DNA of 64,000 bases from assembly GCA_009731375.1 (NCBI GenBank), contig BJOX01000173.1:801804-865803 (forward strand), read 5' to 3'. Position 1 is the stretch's first letter, and every line of letters starts with the position of its first letter. The position numbers and the translations under genes are program-made. Below the pieces are notes generated by a model. That model worked only from the letters and a program-made list of their open reading frames with translations, did no database searches and was not told the origin of the DNA. Source of the stretch: Paulinella micropora. Lineage: Eukaryota; Cercozoa; Imbricatea; Euglyphida. Below, one piece after another: positions 1-12,090 of this stretch.

Positions 1-628
<628 letters not shown>

Positions 629-1062
629 GAGGTCCACACACAATATGCTAAATCCTACAAACGTATCATCACATATGGCATACCGCAAGGCAGCACATTA
701 CCCACCACCTTCTTCCTACTATACTAACGACATAATCAATATTATACAACAAGGAACAGTTTGTACATATGCAGACGACACAACACTTATAATAACAGCC
801 AAAACTTCTACAGACTTACAACAAAAAACACAAACAGAAATAACTAAGCTACTTCCACTCTAATAACCTAGTACCCGACCCAACAAAAACAACATACACA
901 ATTTTCCATAAAACAAAACAAAATATCACAATAACAGTAAACAACCACACCCTCGAGCAATTCCAACACGCAAAACTCCCGGGCATAACACTGCAACATA
1001 ACCTTAAATATGACCAACATGTACATATTAAAAACATAATCCGTAAACTCCAACTCACAATG
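629..1062 (+). pseudogene. LINE reverse transcriptase fragment (frameshifted)
   Basis: The translation shows the RT palm motif GIPQGSTLPTTFFLLYTNDI followed by YADDTTLI, which matches non-LTR retrotransposon RT. The frame is lost near 860 by two stops. It resumes in another frame with NLVPDPTKTTYTIFH and later LPGITLQHNLKYDQHV, the same order of blocks as in the better LINE copy at 23.2-23.7 kb. Both ends are cut by microsatellite, (GA)n on the left and (AACAT)n on the right. This is a dead fragment of the same or a closely related LINE family. Confidence 0.9.
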
Positions 1063-1250
1063 AACATAACATAACATAACATAACATAACATAACATAAC
1101 AGTACTCATAACATAACATAAGTACTAACATAACATAACATAACATAACATGACATAACATAACATAACATAACATAACATAACATAACAAAACATAACA
1201 AAACATAACATAACATAACATAACATAGCATAACATATAATAACATACAG
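1060..1250. repeat. (AACAT)n pentanucleotide array
   Basis: About 35 units of ATAAC/AACAT with a few variant units (AAAAC, GACAT, AGTACT). It replaces the downstream part of the LINE fragment, so it probably expanded from an A-rich seed inside it. Confidence 0.95.
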
Positions 1251-1317
1251 AATTGCAAGCCCTTTTGTAAAATTTGACCGTATTTTGCGGCGCATTGTAC
1301 ATTGATGAACTCCTAAG

Positions 1318-1480
1318 CATGGACATAGAATCTGGGACTCGCTTTTGCTTCTCAGGATGGTGTTGCACGTCCATTCTCGACTGATAACCTAAATTCACAA
1401 CATGAAATTAGGTTATCAGTCGAGATATGTCACTCAAGAGTCAAGATTAACACATAAGTGAGTCCCAGTTTTCTGTTGTA
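1318..1480. repeat. Foldback (hairpin) repeat, diverged copy
   Basis: The outer motif AGAATCTGGGACTC appears at the left, and its partner GAGTCCCAG appears in inverse orientation at the right. Inside, CGACTGATAACCTAA and TTAGGTTATCAGTCG form a perfect inverted pair around a short loop containing CATGAA. It is related in sequence to the repeat at 1657-1880, so the two look like members of one small foldback or MITE-like family. No coding capacity is seen. Confidence 0.7.
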
Positions 1481-1656
1481 CGTTTACATACAAAGGGTTT
1501 GCAGGGGTTTTGCTGCAATATGTTACAATCAAATGCATTATCTTTTGTGTTCTGAGACGTTGGCAAACATTAGTTCGAATCAAGTTCTTTGATGATATCA
1601 CACTGAATGAGTGGATTTTTAATGCCTTTTACATGTGAGGTTGAGGATGATGCCAG

Positions 1657-1880
1657 CATACAGGCACAGAATCTGGGACTCACTTTCGTGTCAATAATTC
1701 TCTCCAAAGTGATAAAATTCGATTGATAACCTAATTTCATGTTATTGAATCAGGTTATCAATCGAATTTTATCACTTTGGAGAGAATTATTGACATGAAA
1801 TTAGGTTATCAATCGAATTTTATCACTTTGGAGAGAATTATTGACACGAAAGTGAGTCCCAGATTCTGTGCCCCAGGCCC
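1657..1880. repeat. Foldback repeat with tandemly duplicated right arm
   Basis: The left arm runs from CACAGAATCTGGGACTCACT through TCAATAATTCTCTCCAAAGT to TTGATAACCTAATTTCATGT. Its reverse complement follows twice. The first inverse copy ends at GACATGAAATTAGG and the second continues to the outer motif AGTGAGTCCCAGATTCTGTG. The arms are about 80 nt and nearly identical, so the RNA or single strand would form a long hairpin. The extra half-arm indicates slippage or template switching on the hairpin. Confidence 0.8.
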
Positions 1881-1912
1881 AACCACGTATATATATAATA
1901 ATAAGCTAGTGT

Positions 1913-1969
1913 ATGATAATGCATGTATGTATGTCCGTATGCATGTATGTATGTCCGTATGCATGTACG

Positions 1970-2001
<32 letters not shown>

Positions 2002-2073
2002 TGTGTGTATGTACATATGTATGTATGTATGTATGTGTGTATGTATATGTATGTATGTATACATGTATATGTA

Positions 2074-2107
<34 letters not shown>

Positions 2108-2128
2108 GTCTATCTATCTATCTGTCTG

Positions 2129-2161
<33 letters not shown>

Positions 2162-2186
2162 ATATCTGTCTATCTATCTATCTCTG

Positions 2187-2226
<40 letters not shown>

Positions 2227-2249
2227 ATGCTATCTATCTATCTATCTGA

Positions 2250-2292
<43 letters not shown>

Positions 2293-2315
2293 CTATCTAT
2301 CTATCTATCTACTAT
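1913..2315. repeat. (TGTA)n then (TATC)n microsatellite
   Basis: Tetranucleotide ATGT array (about 1918-2075) passing directly into a TATC array (about 2077-2312). Open frames here encode only Tyr-Leu-Ser-Ile or Met-Tyr-Val-Cys periodic peptides and are not genes. Confidence 0.97.
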
Positions 2316-2848
2316 ATCTGTAATTATTTGCGGGTCTGTACTTTCTGAGCGGAGTGGACCCAGGTCTATCAGCTCTCGAGGAGTGATGAAACACCCTTCG
2401 TCCACCCACAACACAGAGTTCCAACTTGGCCTCTTATTTGTTTTTATGTATATAAGTGTATAGAGATAGAGATCAGAACGGGGCAAGAGTGCAAGCTTTG
2501 CGAACGAACGAGCCATCCGGTCGTCAATGTCTCATCAGCGCTGTGCCCGGTGCACTGGCAGTGATCCGTCAGCCTTAGGCCAACCACTCGTGATTGCCGG
2601 GCCCGGTACATTGTCCGTTCCTTTGGGATTGGGTCAATCCGCTCACCGTTCTATGTACAACTTATATATAATATGCAGTCAGAAATTATTAAATTGCATA
2701 CTCCGGGATATAAAAGAAGTCCAAGATGATAATCCTTTCCCCGAAACTGAGATCTAATACGAGAACTGATCGGATTTTATCCTGACTTTGGCGCGATTTT
2801 CTCTACTAAGCACAACGGAGATTTTTCCGGTCAGGTAATTGAATTTTT
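2316..2848. other. Anonymous sequence beyond the Copia 3' end
   Basis: No convincing ORF, RNA gene or repeat is visible. It would be the place for the 3' LTR of the minus-strand Copia element that ends at 2849, but I could not match it to sequence on the other side of the element, so LTRs are not claimed. Confidence 0.4.
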
Positions 2849-3556
2849 CTACCGTAAAATGTATTTTGGTGAATATATCCGCGATATTTTCTCCGTGGGA
2901 ACCCGGAATAGTTTGACCTTTCCTTCTCTCACGAGTTGTGCTAATAGATGGTACCGAACCTCTATGTGCTTGGTCCTAGCTTCCCCTAGCCCTCTCTCCG
3001 ATAATAATATCGTTCCTTCGTTATCATGAGTCCTCGAAGAGAGAAGTAGGACCTTCGAGATTTATTCCGATATCCCGTAAAGTTTGCTGCAACGCGAGAA
3101 GTTCTCTGACTGCCTCATTAGCCGAACTTGAACAGAGTCTCTGACTCTAACGTAGACTGAGCTATCACGGATTGCATTTAGAAAACCACGAAATTGGCGT
3201 CCCGTTGAATAAATAGACGTATCCGGACCTTGATTTTCGCGAGTTCTTATCCCCCGCAAAATTCAAGTCTACAAGTCCAACTACTGGTTGTTCCGCAATA
3301 ATCCTGTCTACATTAGCGAGAACTGGTACAGTGACTGAACATGTCCATTCCTGGTATTGTGTGCTTCCCAAATTATGATATCATCGATTGCGTTGGCCGC
3401 AGCGAAAGATTTCAGGTTGGGTTTCCAAGATTCCGGAGTTTTAGGAACAGAGAAATTAGTTTCCAGCAACTTCCGTAAATTTCGATCCCCTCTCCTGAAA
3501 AATAGCGCTCGGGGGTCAAAAGCCCCGCCACAAGAACATCCGATGCACCATAGCAT
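2849..3556 (-). pseudogene. Copia RNase H domain, C-terminal
   Basis: The minus strand encodes a block with LVDLNFAGDKNSRKSRSGYV, equivalent to the D-x-D-(W/F)-A-G-(D/C) start of Copia RNase H, followed by LFNGTPISWFSKC. After frameshifts, DNEGTILL and then TKHIEVRYHLLAQLV and RVPTEKISRIYSPKYILR appear before a TAG stop. The last part corresponds to the conserved D-N-x-(G/S), K-H-I-(D/E)-(V/I)-R-Y-H and A-D-(I/M)-x-T-K end of Copia polyproteins. At least two frame breaks are present, so it is inactive. Confidence 0.85.
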
Positions 3557-3598
3557 AAGACATCTCCGGATTAGGGACCTGGGACTTGGCTGCTACAC

Positions 3599-4587
3599 TC
3601 AACTTGAAGGGCATATGAGGAGTGGCCGAGTGTGGACGGCCAAAAATATGAGCATCCCTATCAGGCATCTAAGGTCATAGCGTAAGAGGCGATGGTCCTT
3701 CTTCAGGGGAGCGGGGTTATCAGAAGTGAACGGCGTCTTAGCCGGTATCTCCTTCATATAACCCAACTCCTCTAAGATCAACAACTCATACTTACGCTGA
3801 TGCAAAGCAATCCCCTTTTCAGTCTGGATGATCTGAATGTTTTTGAATTCAGTGGCCTTGCCTAGGTCCTTGCACCGGAAGCCTCTCTTTTCGAACTGTT
3901 TTACCATCCTGATGTGTCTTTCTTGTGATGCAGCGTGACAGCCATCATCAACATGAAAGAACACCAGTTGGGTGGTTTGTGGACTACTCCCATGTTTTGC
4001 GAAAGAGGCTCTATCTAACGTGAGAGGCTTGAACTCGTGTTCGGTTATGAGCTCCCCAGACAGCACGTCGTACCAAAGACGGCCTGCCTCCGGATGTCCA
4101 TATAGGGCTTTCTTCAGAAGCCAGACATAGTCTGCCATCTGAAATTCGGCCGGCGGTTTGACGTATATGTCATATGGGACAAGTAAGCGGTCGTGAAGTC
4201 AATCAGCCATAAGTCTATCCCGAAAAATGCTGCATAGGCTATCATGAGCAAAATGGTCCTGTGCTGGGCTGTGGGAGAGTAAGTCTTTTTAGGATTGTAC
4301 TGAGCATAAGCTTTCAGAAGGTCCCCTCTAAGGGTTAACCGGGCTTTATGGAATTCGTCCGCAGTACCTTGTTGTTTTACCGTGTCTATCCATTTTATAG
4401 GAATGATAGGTGTGCCCGACATTTTCGCTTCGCTCACTTTTCGCCAAACAAACGCCTTTAGTTCTTTGAGCTGTTCGAATTCTTTCTGTCTAGCTTGTTT
4501 ACGGTCTTTTGGTTTTTGTACTACGGGGAATTCCGGGAATTTCTCACTCACGAGACAATCTCCGCCCGGTTTTCCTCCCGGGCACAT
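3599..4587 (-). pseudogene. Copia reverse transcriptase
   Basis: Two overlapping minus frames make up the RT. The first (4587-4114) has IPIKWIDTVKQQG, HKARLTLRGD and a catalytic-Asp region LWLIDFTTAYLS. The second (4138-3599) has LLKKALYGHPEAGRLWYDVL and the catalytic centre LVFFHVDDG, where YVDD of typical Copia RT is FHVDD, then a thumb-like region. A frame change around 4130 joins them. The arrangement K-W-x-(D/F), K-A-R-L-(V/T), D-(V/F)-x-T-A-(F/Y)-L, L-(K/R)-(K/Q)-(A/S)-L-Y-G and V-D-D is that of Copia RT. Confidence 0.9.
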
Positions 4588-5852
4588 ACCGCAATATGAG
4601 CGTTCCTCGTCCTCTTTCCCGTGATAATGTTTTTACTCGAAATTTCCGCCTGTTCGTGTGATCTCCATTCCGGTTTATGCGCTGCTCTCTGCACCTCTAC
4701 CCTCTCGGGCCTCTCCCCCTCGGCAAACGCAAATTCTGAGGTGACCTCAACCCCGGGATCATTGGTATTGAGATCAGAATCAGGATTTGTGTTGGTCGAT
4801 AAGGGTGGTGCGGTTATGGCTTTTTGTTCACGAGATTCGGGTATTGGTGCTGTTTGTTGGGGGAATTTGGCGTATTTGACGATTTCCGTGTCTAATATCT
4901 TATCTGTAACACCGTCGTCAAACAAGACACTATGCGCGGGAAAACGTCTGGATTTACGGGCAACGGGGGCAGAAGGGGCCGTTGCTGTCGCCCGCCGTAT
5001 CGCCGTCTCCCATTTGCCCCCGTAAATCAACCTAGGCCACTGCTCCTCGAAAGCTCTTGCCGGGATTTCCACATACGTTCCGGACAATTTTTGCTTTTCC
5101 TTGGGCTTACGCCCCCTTCTTGCTTTCTTTATCTCCCCCTGCTCATCGCTCGGCCGGGCAACTTTGGGACTCGGAGGCTCTAAGGGGGGCGGGTTCGTGC
5201 CCACGAACACCGGTCCCTCTTCCGCCTCACTATCCTCGTCAGTTTGCGGAGCGTGGAGTGACTCTTCGGGGGGTGATTCCTGAGTAAGGGTCGGAGCGAG
5301 AGGGAGAGTTCCTACCGGGGGATTTCCTCCCCCTGCCGGAATCTCTCCACCCGGGTCCTCCCCTGAAACGGTTTCTTGACTTTCTGGGGTCATCTGTTGC
5401 GATAGGGGAGAGGGGGGCTGTTGCCAATTAACAGAAAACATCTCGCCCGAAACATCGTCTCTTTCGAGAGACTTAGATACCCCCCTCTTTCCCAATTTCC
5501 AAACGTCGAAAATAACATCACGGACATTACCGAATATTTTCCTCGCAACCGGATCATATACCCGATAATAGCCGTTGTTTCTTTCGTACCCGAGAAATAA
5601 AACTTTCCTCCCCCTCTCGCCTTTCCCCCTCTTTGCGTCTACCTTCATGTACGCCAGACACCCGATAGGGCGTAAGTGACGCAAAAGGGGTTTAAACCCT
5701 CTTATGAATGATTTCATAAGGAGATTTCCCCTTAAAGGGACCACGGGCAAGAGGTAAGAGGTTGCCAAAATAGGTAAAAGCTTTCTCCGTCTCCGTCCAC
5801 ATGAATTCAGGGAGTTTGGCGTCGCTGAGAACTGCCCTTGCGGGTCCGCCAC
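4548..5852 (-). pseudogene. Copia integrase C-terminal region and connection segment
   Basis: A 434-codon open segment reads into the integrase C-terminal GKxxYE-type region: LRHLRPIGCLAYMKVDAKRG, then KVLFLGYERNNGYYRVYDP, matching the conserved F-L-G-Y and Y-(R/K)-(V/L)-(Y/W)-(D/N) block after the Copia integrase core. A Pro/Glu/Ser-rich disordered linker about 250 residues long follows, then RT. The catalytic core is in the neighbouring frame at 5692-6267, so one frameshift lies near 5700-5850. Confidence 0.8.
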
Positions 5853-6267
5853 ACGTTTGGTGGGCTCGTTCTATTTTAGCAACCGCGTGTTTCTCCCCCG
5901 TCGGAGCCTCCAAGAGAACTGGTTGATTTGCATCAATCCAAGTCTGAAACTCCTTATACTTACCATATTCCTGGTCACAAGTAAGGAATTTTACTTTTCT
6001 TCCTGTATGCCGTTCGAAGAAGGCAACTGCCTTAAGGAAGCACGTGAAAAACTCATTCTTGTACCTGAGGTAATAGTCTAACTCAAACCCGGATGCAACA
6101 CATCTGACGGTGAACTTATACTTCTTCCCGTCCCACGATGCGGTATTCCACCAACCCTGAGTGTCAATGGATATGTGGACCCCAGGGTTGCGTTCTAACA
6201 CATGGTGATTGTCTTTGAAATGAGGCACTCTCTCTATCTTATTCCTTAAACACCACTCGCATCTCAT
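5692..6267 (-). pseudogene. Copia integrase core
   Basis: The minus-strand peptide begins with the second half of a Zn motif (CEWCLRNKIERVPHF), then the DDE catalytic core: first Asp in HISIDTQGWW, second in FLTCDQEYGKY, Glu in HAVAKIERAHQT. The next block, AVLSDAKLPEFMWTETEKAF followed by SPYEIIH, corresponds to the conserved L-P-x-x-(L/M)-W-x-E-A and (T/S)-P-(Y/F)-E segments of Copia. All three acidic residues are present. Function is lost through the frame breaks on both sides. Confidence 0.88.
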
Positions 6268-6600
6268 TATTCGCTCCTCTCCACCATTTCCCCACTATCT
6301 TTACTCCCATATAGTTAGCCATTCGCTCCATGGCTTTTACCCCTCTGTGCTTACACATACGATGGAACACAGTGGCATGTATGTTTTCATGATAGTGAGG
6401 ACGGACGACAGGACATACAGCTTAACTATCCGACACTTTATTTCCTTTACTCTCAGCCCTCTCATCTTTCTCAGGATCTATCTGAGTACGTATGTATTAG
6501 GTACGTCACATCGCCAACCACAGATGCATGGTGACAACAAACAGTACATGTTGTGATAGGTAGGTAGGTTGGTTTTCTGAGAAAGATGAGAGGTTGGGCG

Positions 6601-7284
6601 TCAAGCTTGTCCCCCCGAGTCCGACGTGTCATCATCGTCGGGCTCGGGAGTCTCGCTTGTTGGAGGCATAGTAGTGGGGCAATCCATGGGCTTATACCAC
6701 TCGTTAGGATTGAGTGGTGGAGTGCCTGGGGAATCAAACACCGTCAAGTGGTTTGGGAGTGCTCTTCCTCTAGCCACAATTTGATCTTCCTCAATAAGAA
6801 TGGGCTTTTTAAGCACTATCACTTGGTTGTTCTGATGTATGACGGCGAAATCCTTACGCACCAATGCCGACGTGGCAACTAACCCGTATTTTAGGTGTGG
6901 TTTGTAAGTGGTATGTGTATCGAGGACACTGACTTCCTCCCGATGAGCTCCCGACAGGTTCATTAGAACCTTTCCTTTGTACTCGGTTCTTATGCTCCCT
7001 TTCGCTATACGGAATTTCTGTGGGGCCCTCTTAAGACTGACAAACGTAGATCTATCTGGGGACTGTGTTTCGCTTGCACCACTATCATCTACCCATACTA
7101 TAGTGTTATTGTCAGTTTTACGGTCAGGGTTGCTGTCCATCAACATGATAGAACACTTAGTGTGTGGGTTGTCCTGTGTTTGTTCTAGAGTGGTGGTGTC
7201 CGTGTCTTGTGGGCTTTGGGGCTCATCTTCCTCCGGCGGTGTCACACCACCCAACACAGCCTCGAGATCCTCTACCTCTTTCAC
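6601..7284 (-). pseudogene. Copia aspartic protease region
   Basis: IVWVDDSGASETQ carries the D-S-G-A-S active site of retroviral-type aspartic protease, followed about 60 residues later by VSVLDTHTTYKPHLKYGLVA. The segment ends with a Pro/Asp-rich tail. It lies between gag (7.5-10 kb) and integrase (below 6.27 kb), as expected. No ATG opens the frame, so it was presumably read as part of one polyprotein. Confidence 0.8.
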
Positions 7285-7510
7285 TAGAACTCGTCATACT
7301 CTCCCTCCTGGCTCGCAATCAACCCATCTCTCACAGTTCTGCTCTTAAGCCCCTGATTGAGAGCAGTGACTAACCTTTGTCAATGGGGGGTAGTCCCCCA
7401 CCACTTAGCACCAGTTTTCCGTCCTTTACCCAAATGTTACTACCCTCAGCACTACTGGCTCTCCTTCTTCCGTGACCACAGAAGGTCCAAATAAAGATGA
7501 TGAGGGTGTA

Positions 7511-7714
7511 TTAGGTAATACGGTGGTAGATTGCAAAGGTGTTATATGAGTCAAAGTTAGTACAGACAAGAGAGGTGCAGACAATCCAGGGTCTCTCACA
7601 CCAACTACTCCCTCTACTGCTCCACCTACTCCTCCCCCTACTCCCCCTACTCCTACTTCCCCTACTTCTCCCCCTACTTCTCCCACTCCCTCTATGTGTG
7701 TAGTAGTAGTAGTG

Positions 7715-7790
<76 letters not shown>

Positions 7791-10080
7791 GAATGAGAAG
7801 AGAGGTGGTTGTGATGCTTTCTCTCCACAATAGGGGTGATACTTTCTCTCCACAATGTGACGTGTGTAAACAAAGTGGCGGGTTCATAATACATAGCATC
7901 ATGGGGAGGGAGCAATCCTAAGTTCAGTTTTTCTCCGTACTTGGTTAATATCTCCTCTCTCTTCCTCTCTTGGTCAACGTGAAGTGAACAGAAGTCGTGG
8001 TCTATCAGTCTAGCTGCACACCTCCCACCTTGCACTCCCTTCCTCGCCGCTCCCAACCTCCATGAGCACCTAACCCCTGTGTCTGGCACTGTCGCCTCGC
8101 ACTGTTTACTGCTCGTGACATGACAACTGTCTATACGTACTGGTCTACCGTGGAGGTTGAGGGGTGGGCCACCTACTTCTTGCAACGTGACAGGGTTGTA
8201 CCCTTTCACGAGGATTTTTACGTAACCTACCCTTGTACGCCTGAGGGCCCAATTCCCTTCCAAAGGTATGATTTGGTTTAGGGGAGTTGGGTCGCCAGCC
8301 ATATCAAGGGTGGTCAAAAACTTGTTCTCGTGAAGGGGTGGAATAGTGGGGCGAGTGTGTGTGGGGTTGTTTTGTGTAGATGATGCATGTCCTTTCTGCT
8401 CTCCTCTACTCACACTACCCTCACCACCTCCTCCCTCTCTACTTCCTGCGCCAGGTGGCTTAGATGCGTGAGATAAAAGTGGTATGAGGGTATTAGTTGA
8501 AGTGGGGGGGTCGTCTTCCTTCTTCCCTCTGTCTGTCTCTTCTCTTTCTCTCTCCATCATCATAATGGCCATGTGATGAATCCCCAATTCACCATCCACT
8601 TCTGATTCTTCCTCAGACTCAGAAGGGGGTTGGTCAGTTGGGTATTCGTCTTCTTCGTTTTCAGAGTGAGAGGATGAATCAGACGAGTCAGAGGATTCAG
8701 CGTTTAGGCTTATCATCTTCTTCTTTTCAATGAAATCCGATGCTTTCAGCTTTCGTCTTTCTCCTCTGTTGTCTTCTTTCTTCTTTTTCTTCTTCTTTGC
8801 TCCTTCTTCTTCTTTCTTCTTGTGTCTGTCTGTCTTCTCACTCTGACTGTCGTCTCTCTTTTCCTTTACATGCAACTTCTCAGAGATCCTAGGCCTCCTT
8901 CTTATGGGGCATCTCAAAGGACCGTGTCCATCCTTGGGACAATCTTTGAGTTGACACCTTACGAGGCAGAAAGCTATCTTGTGGTCAGGGGATAGGCAGT
9001 TCCAGTAAATACTATCCTCTCCCTCGCCATAAGTTTGTGACAGCTTGCCCTTCTTCTTGCCCTGAGCTACTCCTGCTACTGTGTTGATAGTGATAGGGTC
9101 ACTTTTAGAACTACCGGATCCATAGAGTTTACGCATTCTAGTCTCTGATCCGTTGCTCTGAGCTAACTGTTCTACTACCTTAGGTCTTTGAGTAGGCAAA
9201 GGAGAACACCAGGTGTTGCGATAGTAGGCTTGATAAAAAGGTAAGTGCTTTAATTTCTTCATAATCATCCATGTCTTCATCATTTCTGGTATCACTCCCA
9301 TTGTCTTCTCCTGCGTCTTGATAGTAGTGAGATAGTCAGCTAGCCAGCTACTCACCTCATTAACCTTCTTGGGATACGAATACTATAGTTTCTCCTGGCT
9401 TATGAGGTCGAGACCTCCATAATGTTTTTTGAGGGCGAGGAAACACGCGACACCATCTGTATCCCCCTGTCTCATGATGGTTATCACCTTTCTATCATGT
9501 GCGCATGATTGGAGTAGGAAAGCATAGAGCAACCTATTTAGCATAGCTTCTTTCTCTCTCATGTAATATTTTGCTCCTAATTGTAGTCAAATAGCGGCGA
9601 GGGTTTACTCCCCCCCGCCAACACTGGTATTTTGGATTTTTGGTCCGTAGGTATGGCAGTGACGGGAGCAGAAGCAGTTTGTGCACTCGTAGTTTCTTGA
9701 CTCTCTCCTTCTTTCCCTTATCTTTATCCTCTACCTTTACTACCGTCTCCTCTTCGTCCTCTCTTCTTCCTCTTCCTTTTTGGGTGATATGAAAGGTGCA
9801 TCAGTAGGATATTCAGGTCGTATGGGTAGTTGTATAGGTTTGGCTAAGGGGTGAGACTCAAAGCCCGGAATCATGGAAAGGATTCTGGGTGTGTAACACC
9901 TATAACTGATGTAAAGGTGTATTCAAACAATTCCTTTCCATGATAGAACTTTGGAGGGTCTAGCCTCATCTTCACCAGATCAGAACCTTGATACGCCATA
10001 TTGTTTGGGCGTACCAAGGGCGGAAGGTAGGAGGGAGGCTCGACTACCAATGTTGCTTTCTCTATGGGTAGAGAAGCGAG
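7511..10080 (-). pseudogene. Copia Gag, broken by stops and a GTA expansion
   Basis: The N-terminal part, read on the minus strand from about 10080, has LVVEPPSYLPPLVRPNNMAY and ends at a stop near 9870. Frames resume with LNRLLYAFLLQSCAHDRKV, ALKKHYGGLDLISQEKL (about 9400-9450) and, after a TAG, VNEVSSWLADYLTTIKTQEK, which look like the helical UBN2-type Gag of Copia elements. A Cys/His-rich stretch around 8990-8900 (YWNCLSPDHKIAFC, CPKDGHGPLRC) may be the nucleocapsid finger. A long Lys/Glu/Ser-rich tail follows. The 9355 frame has no ATG of its own. Confidence 0.75.
7695..7792. repeat. (GTA)n trinucleotide array inside the Copia element
   Basis: About 32 GTA units with one GTG variant. 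On the minus strand it reads as poly-Tyr, poly-Thr or poly-Leu depending on frame, so it did not by itself shift the frame. Confidence 0.95.
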
Positions 10081-10121
10081 ATGAAGTTAGGAAATAATTA
10101 GTTATTGACGTTATGCTAGCA

Positions 10122-10292
10122 ACTAGGTGGCAGCCTTCCGCACAATCCGCCTAATGTGACTGGTGATAGCCTTCCGCACACACACCAGACTGGTGGTAGC
10201 CTTCCGCACACACACCACATTCAAATATTTGGTGACGGCCTTCCGCACGTACACCAGTTCGTATCTTCGATGGCAGCCTTCCGCACGCCCCG
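10122..10292. repeat. Minisatellite with CAGCCTTCCGCAC core
   Basis: Five degenerate units, each containing (C/G)(A/G)GCCTTCCGCAC preceded by GGTGG or GATGG and followed by ACACACCA or similar, with spacing of roughly 30-50 nt. It lies just beyond the 5' end of the Copia gag and may belong to its leader or LTR, which I could not prove. Confidence 0.7.
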
Positions 10293-12090
10293 ATAGTACG
10301 CAATAATTGAATAAAGTCTACTAAACCTAACGTTCACGCTACAAGGCTCTATAACCTGCGAGACTAACTTAATAATCTGCCGTATACTAGCTGTGTCCTA
10401 CAGTAGAAACTTTATTGAGAAAAGGGCGCCAAGGGAACAGCCCGATTACATACTAGGCCGGACATACGTAATGGCTCTAACGACACACATTACATACGCC
10501 CGCCCATACTGGCTATCCGGTTAATTGTATTAATAGGTCTAACAACTTTTTCCCGTGAAATTCTTTTCAGGAATTTTAATAAAACCACATTGACAGTGAT
10601 GACTGTATCAGTTTGTGAGTTTGTATACAACTTGTAGGCGCAGATAGGTAAATATGCGACCTTTCAAAAGTTCTTATACCCTTACGAAGTTAACTAGGTG
10701 ATGGGATTAGTACAACCGGAGTTAATATTAATAATTCATAGTATGGAAATAGAGATATTTACTAGTGTGGGTGGCCGCTGATTGGTGGCCGCCCCCAATG
10801 CCAATATGATAAGCCTGTGTGGATACTTTTTATTTTATGACTTAGAGACCTGTAAGAACTGTTTCGTTCGTTTGGCGGGCTTTTGTGTGTCAGCTTCGGA
10901 TTGAATTATTATACCTATTAAAGGACGTTTGGAGCTGGTTCAAGTACTAGTAGCTAGTCAACTGGGGACGCCTGGGAGACGTTAAACTTGCTTCTATTAA
11001 TAATACCCTCTATACTGCCACGATTCAACTTCTTAAGGCGGGGTTAGGACTCGCCTTGTCACGGTACGAGTAGAAGCACAACAACATCCGACTCACTAAA
11101 GTGATCGAGAGGAAAGGCTTCCACTGTCTGTGTCACAACCAAGAGTGACACAGCGGTCAGAAGGGAAATACTTCCAGCTATGCTTCAGTACCACTGCGTC
11201 ACGGAATCGTTGTGGTTGAACAGGTGCCAGACCCCTAGAGCTCTACGGGGGTTGAGCGGTAGTACCGCATATGTTTTTTTAGGCATTTTAAGCGTTGGTA
11301 AAAGGGGAGCACTTTTCACGTAACGAGTTCAAGTTTATTAATAATATTTTTTTTATTCCGTTTTTTATTAGAAAGCTGGAATGTTGAATTGTGGCTAGCA
11401 AGAACAGTGATTGTCATTTAACTTTTGAATTTGAATTTGAATTTGAATTTGAGTGTTAACGGCAAAATAGTCAGGAAATGAAAAATATCAAGGTAAAAAA
11501 AATGATATGTTTTTTTTTGTTGTCGACCCTAACATAGGTGTTGATCTTTGATCATAGTAATTGACAATGATTTTTTTGAAAGCAATAAATGCCTTTTATA
11601 TAGAGGGAGCCCCATTTCAAGCGTAGCTTTTTCACTATTTCTTAGAAAAGTTTGAAAAATCCCGGGAACTCGATCATTTTTTGTGGTGGGTGTCGGGGCC
11701 GGCCTGTCTAGGAAAAGATGCCAGAGGAAAGGGTTCCCTGAGTGCATCAGCTATCTTTTACCACAAAGCATGTTAAAGCTATCCCAGTATATAATAGTAA
11801 CATTGAGTGTGTTTGATTACTTGTACAAAATATCTCTTGATACTTTTACTTGTAGGCTACAAACCAGCTAGGAGAAAACCACCTAATTTTTTCGAGTCAG
11901 TATCGAAACACGAAAATCTCAAACTTCGTAGTTTGAGTATTATTCCTTGCCCAGATGAATAGGTGAATCGTTTTGACACTACTATCATTAAATGTAATTA
12001 TTTCTCCAACTTTGTGTTATTTGTAAATGTCTGTGAAAGGAAAAAACTCAAAATCACAAAACCATCATATACATCTTAGTATTCATCAGT
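10293..12090. other. Anonymous AT-rich sequence
   Basis: No coding region or RNA gene is recognised. A short (TTTGAA)n run of about five units occurs at 11425-11453, and poly-T tracts near 11275, 11345 and 11510. Part may be the 5' LTR and flank of the Copia element. Confidence 0.4.

Larger units (their letters stand above)
2849..10080 (-). mobile_element. Degenerate Ty1/Copia LTR retrotransposon, internal region
   Basis: Reading the minus strand from 10080 down to 2849, the order is gag, protease, integrase, reverse transcriptase, RNase H. Integrase before RT is the diagnostic order of the Copia superfamily (established knowledge). Frameshifts and stops separate the blocks, so it is not autonomous now. 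LTRs, primer-binding site and target-site duplication were not identified. A GTA trinucleotide expansion interrupts the gag-protease interval. Confidence 0.9.

Noticed and set aside
2316-2848. Copia 3' LTR, and tRNA-like segment around 2490-2660
   Set aside because: No matching copy beyond the 5' end could be recognised by eye, and no cloverleaf with consistent stems could be built.
10122-10292. CRISPR-like repeat array
   Set aside because: Unit spacing and sequence are irregular, the context is a eukaryotic retrotransposon, and no cas gene is present.
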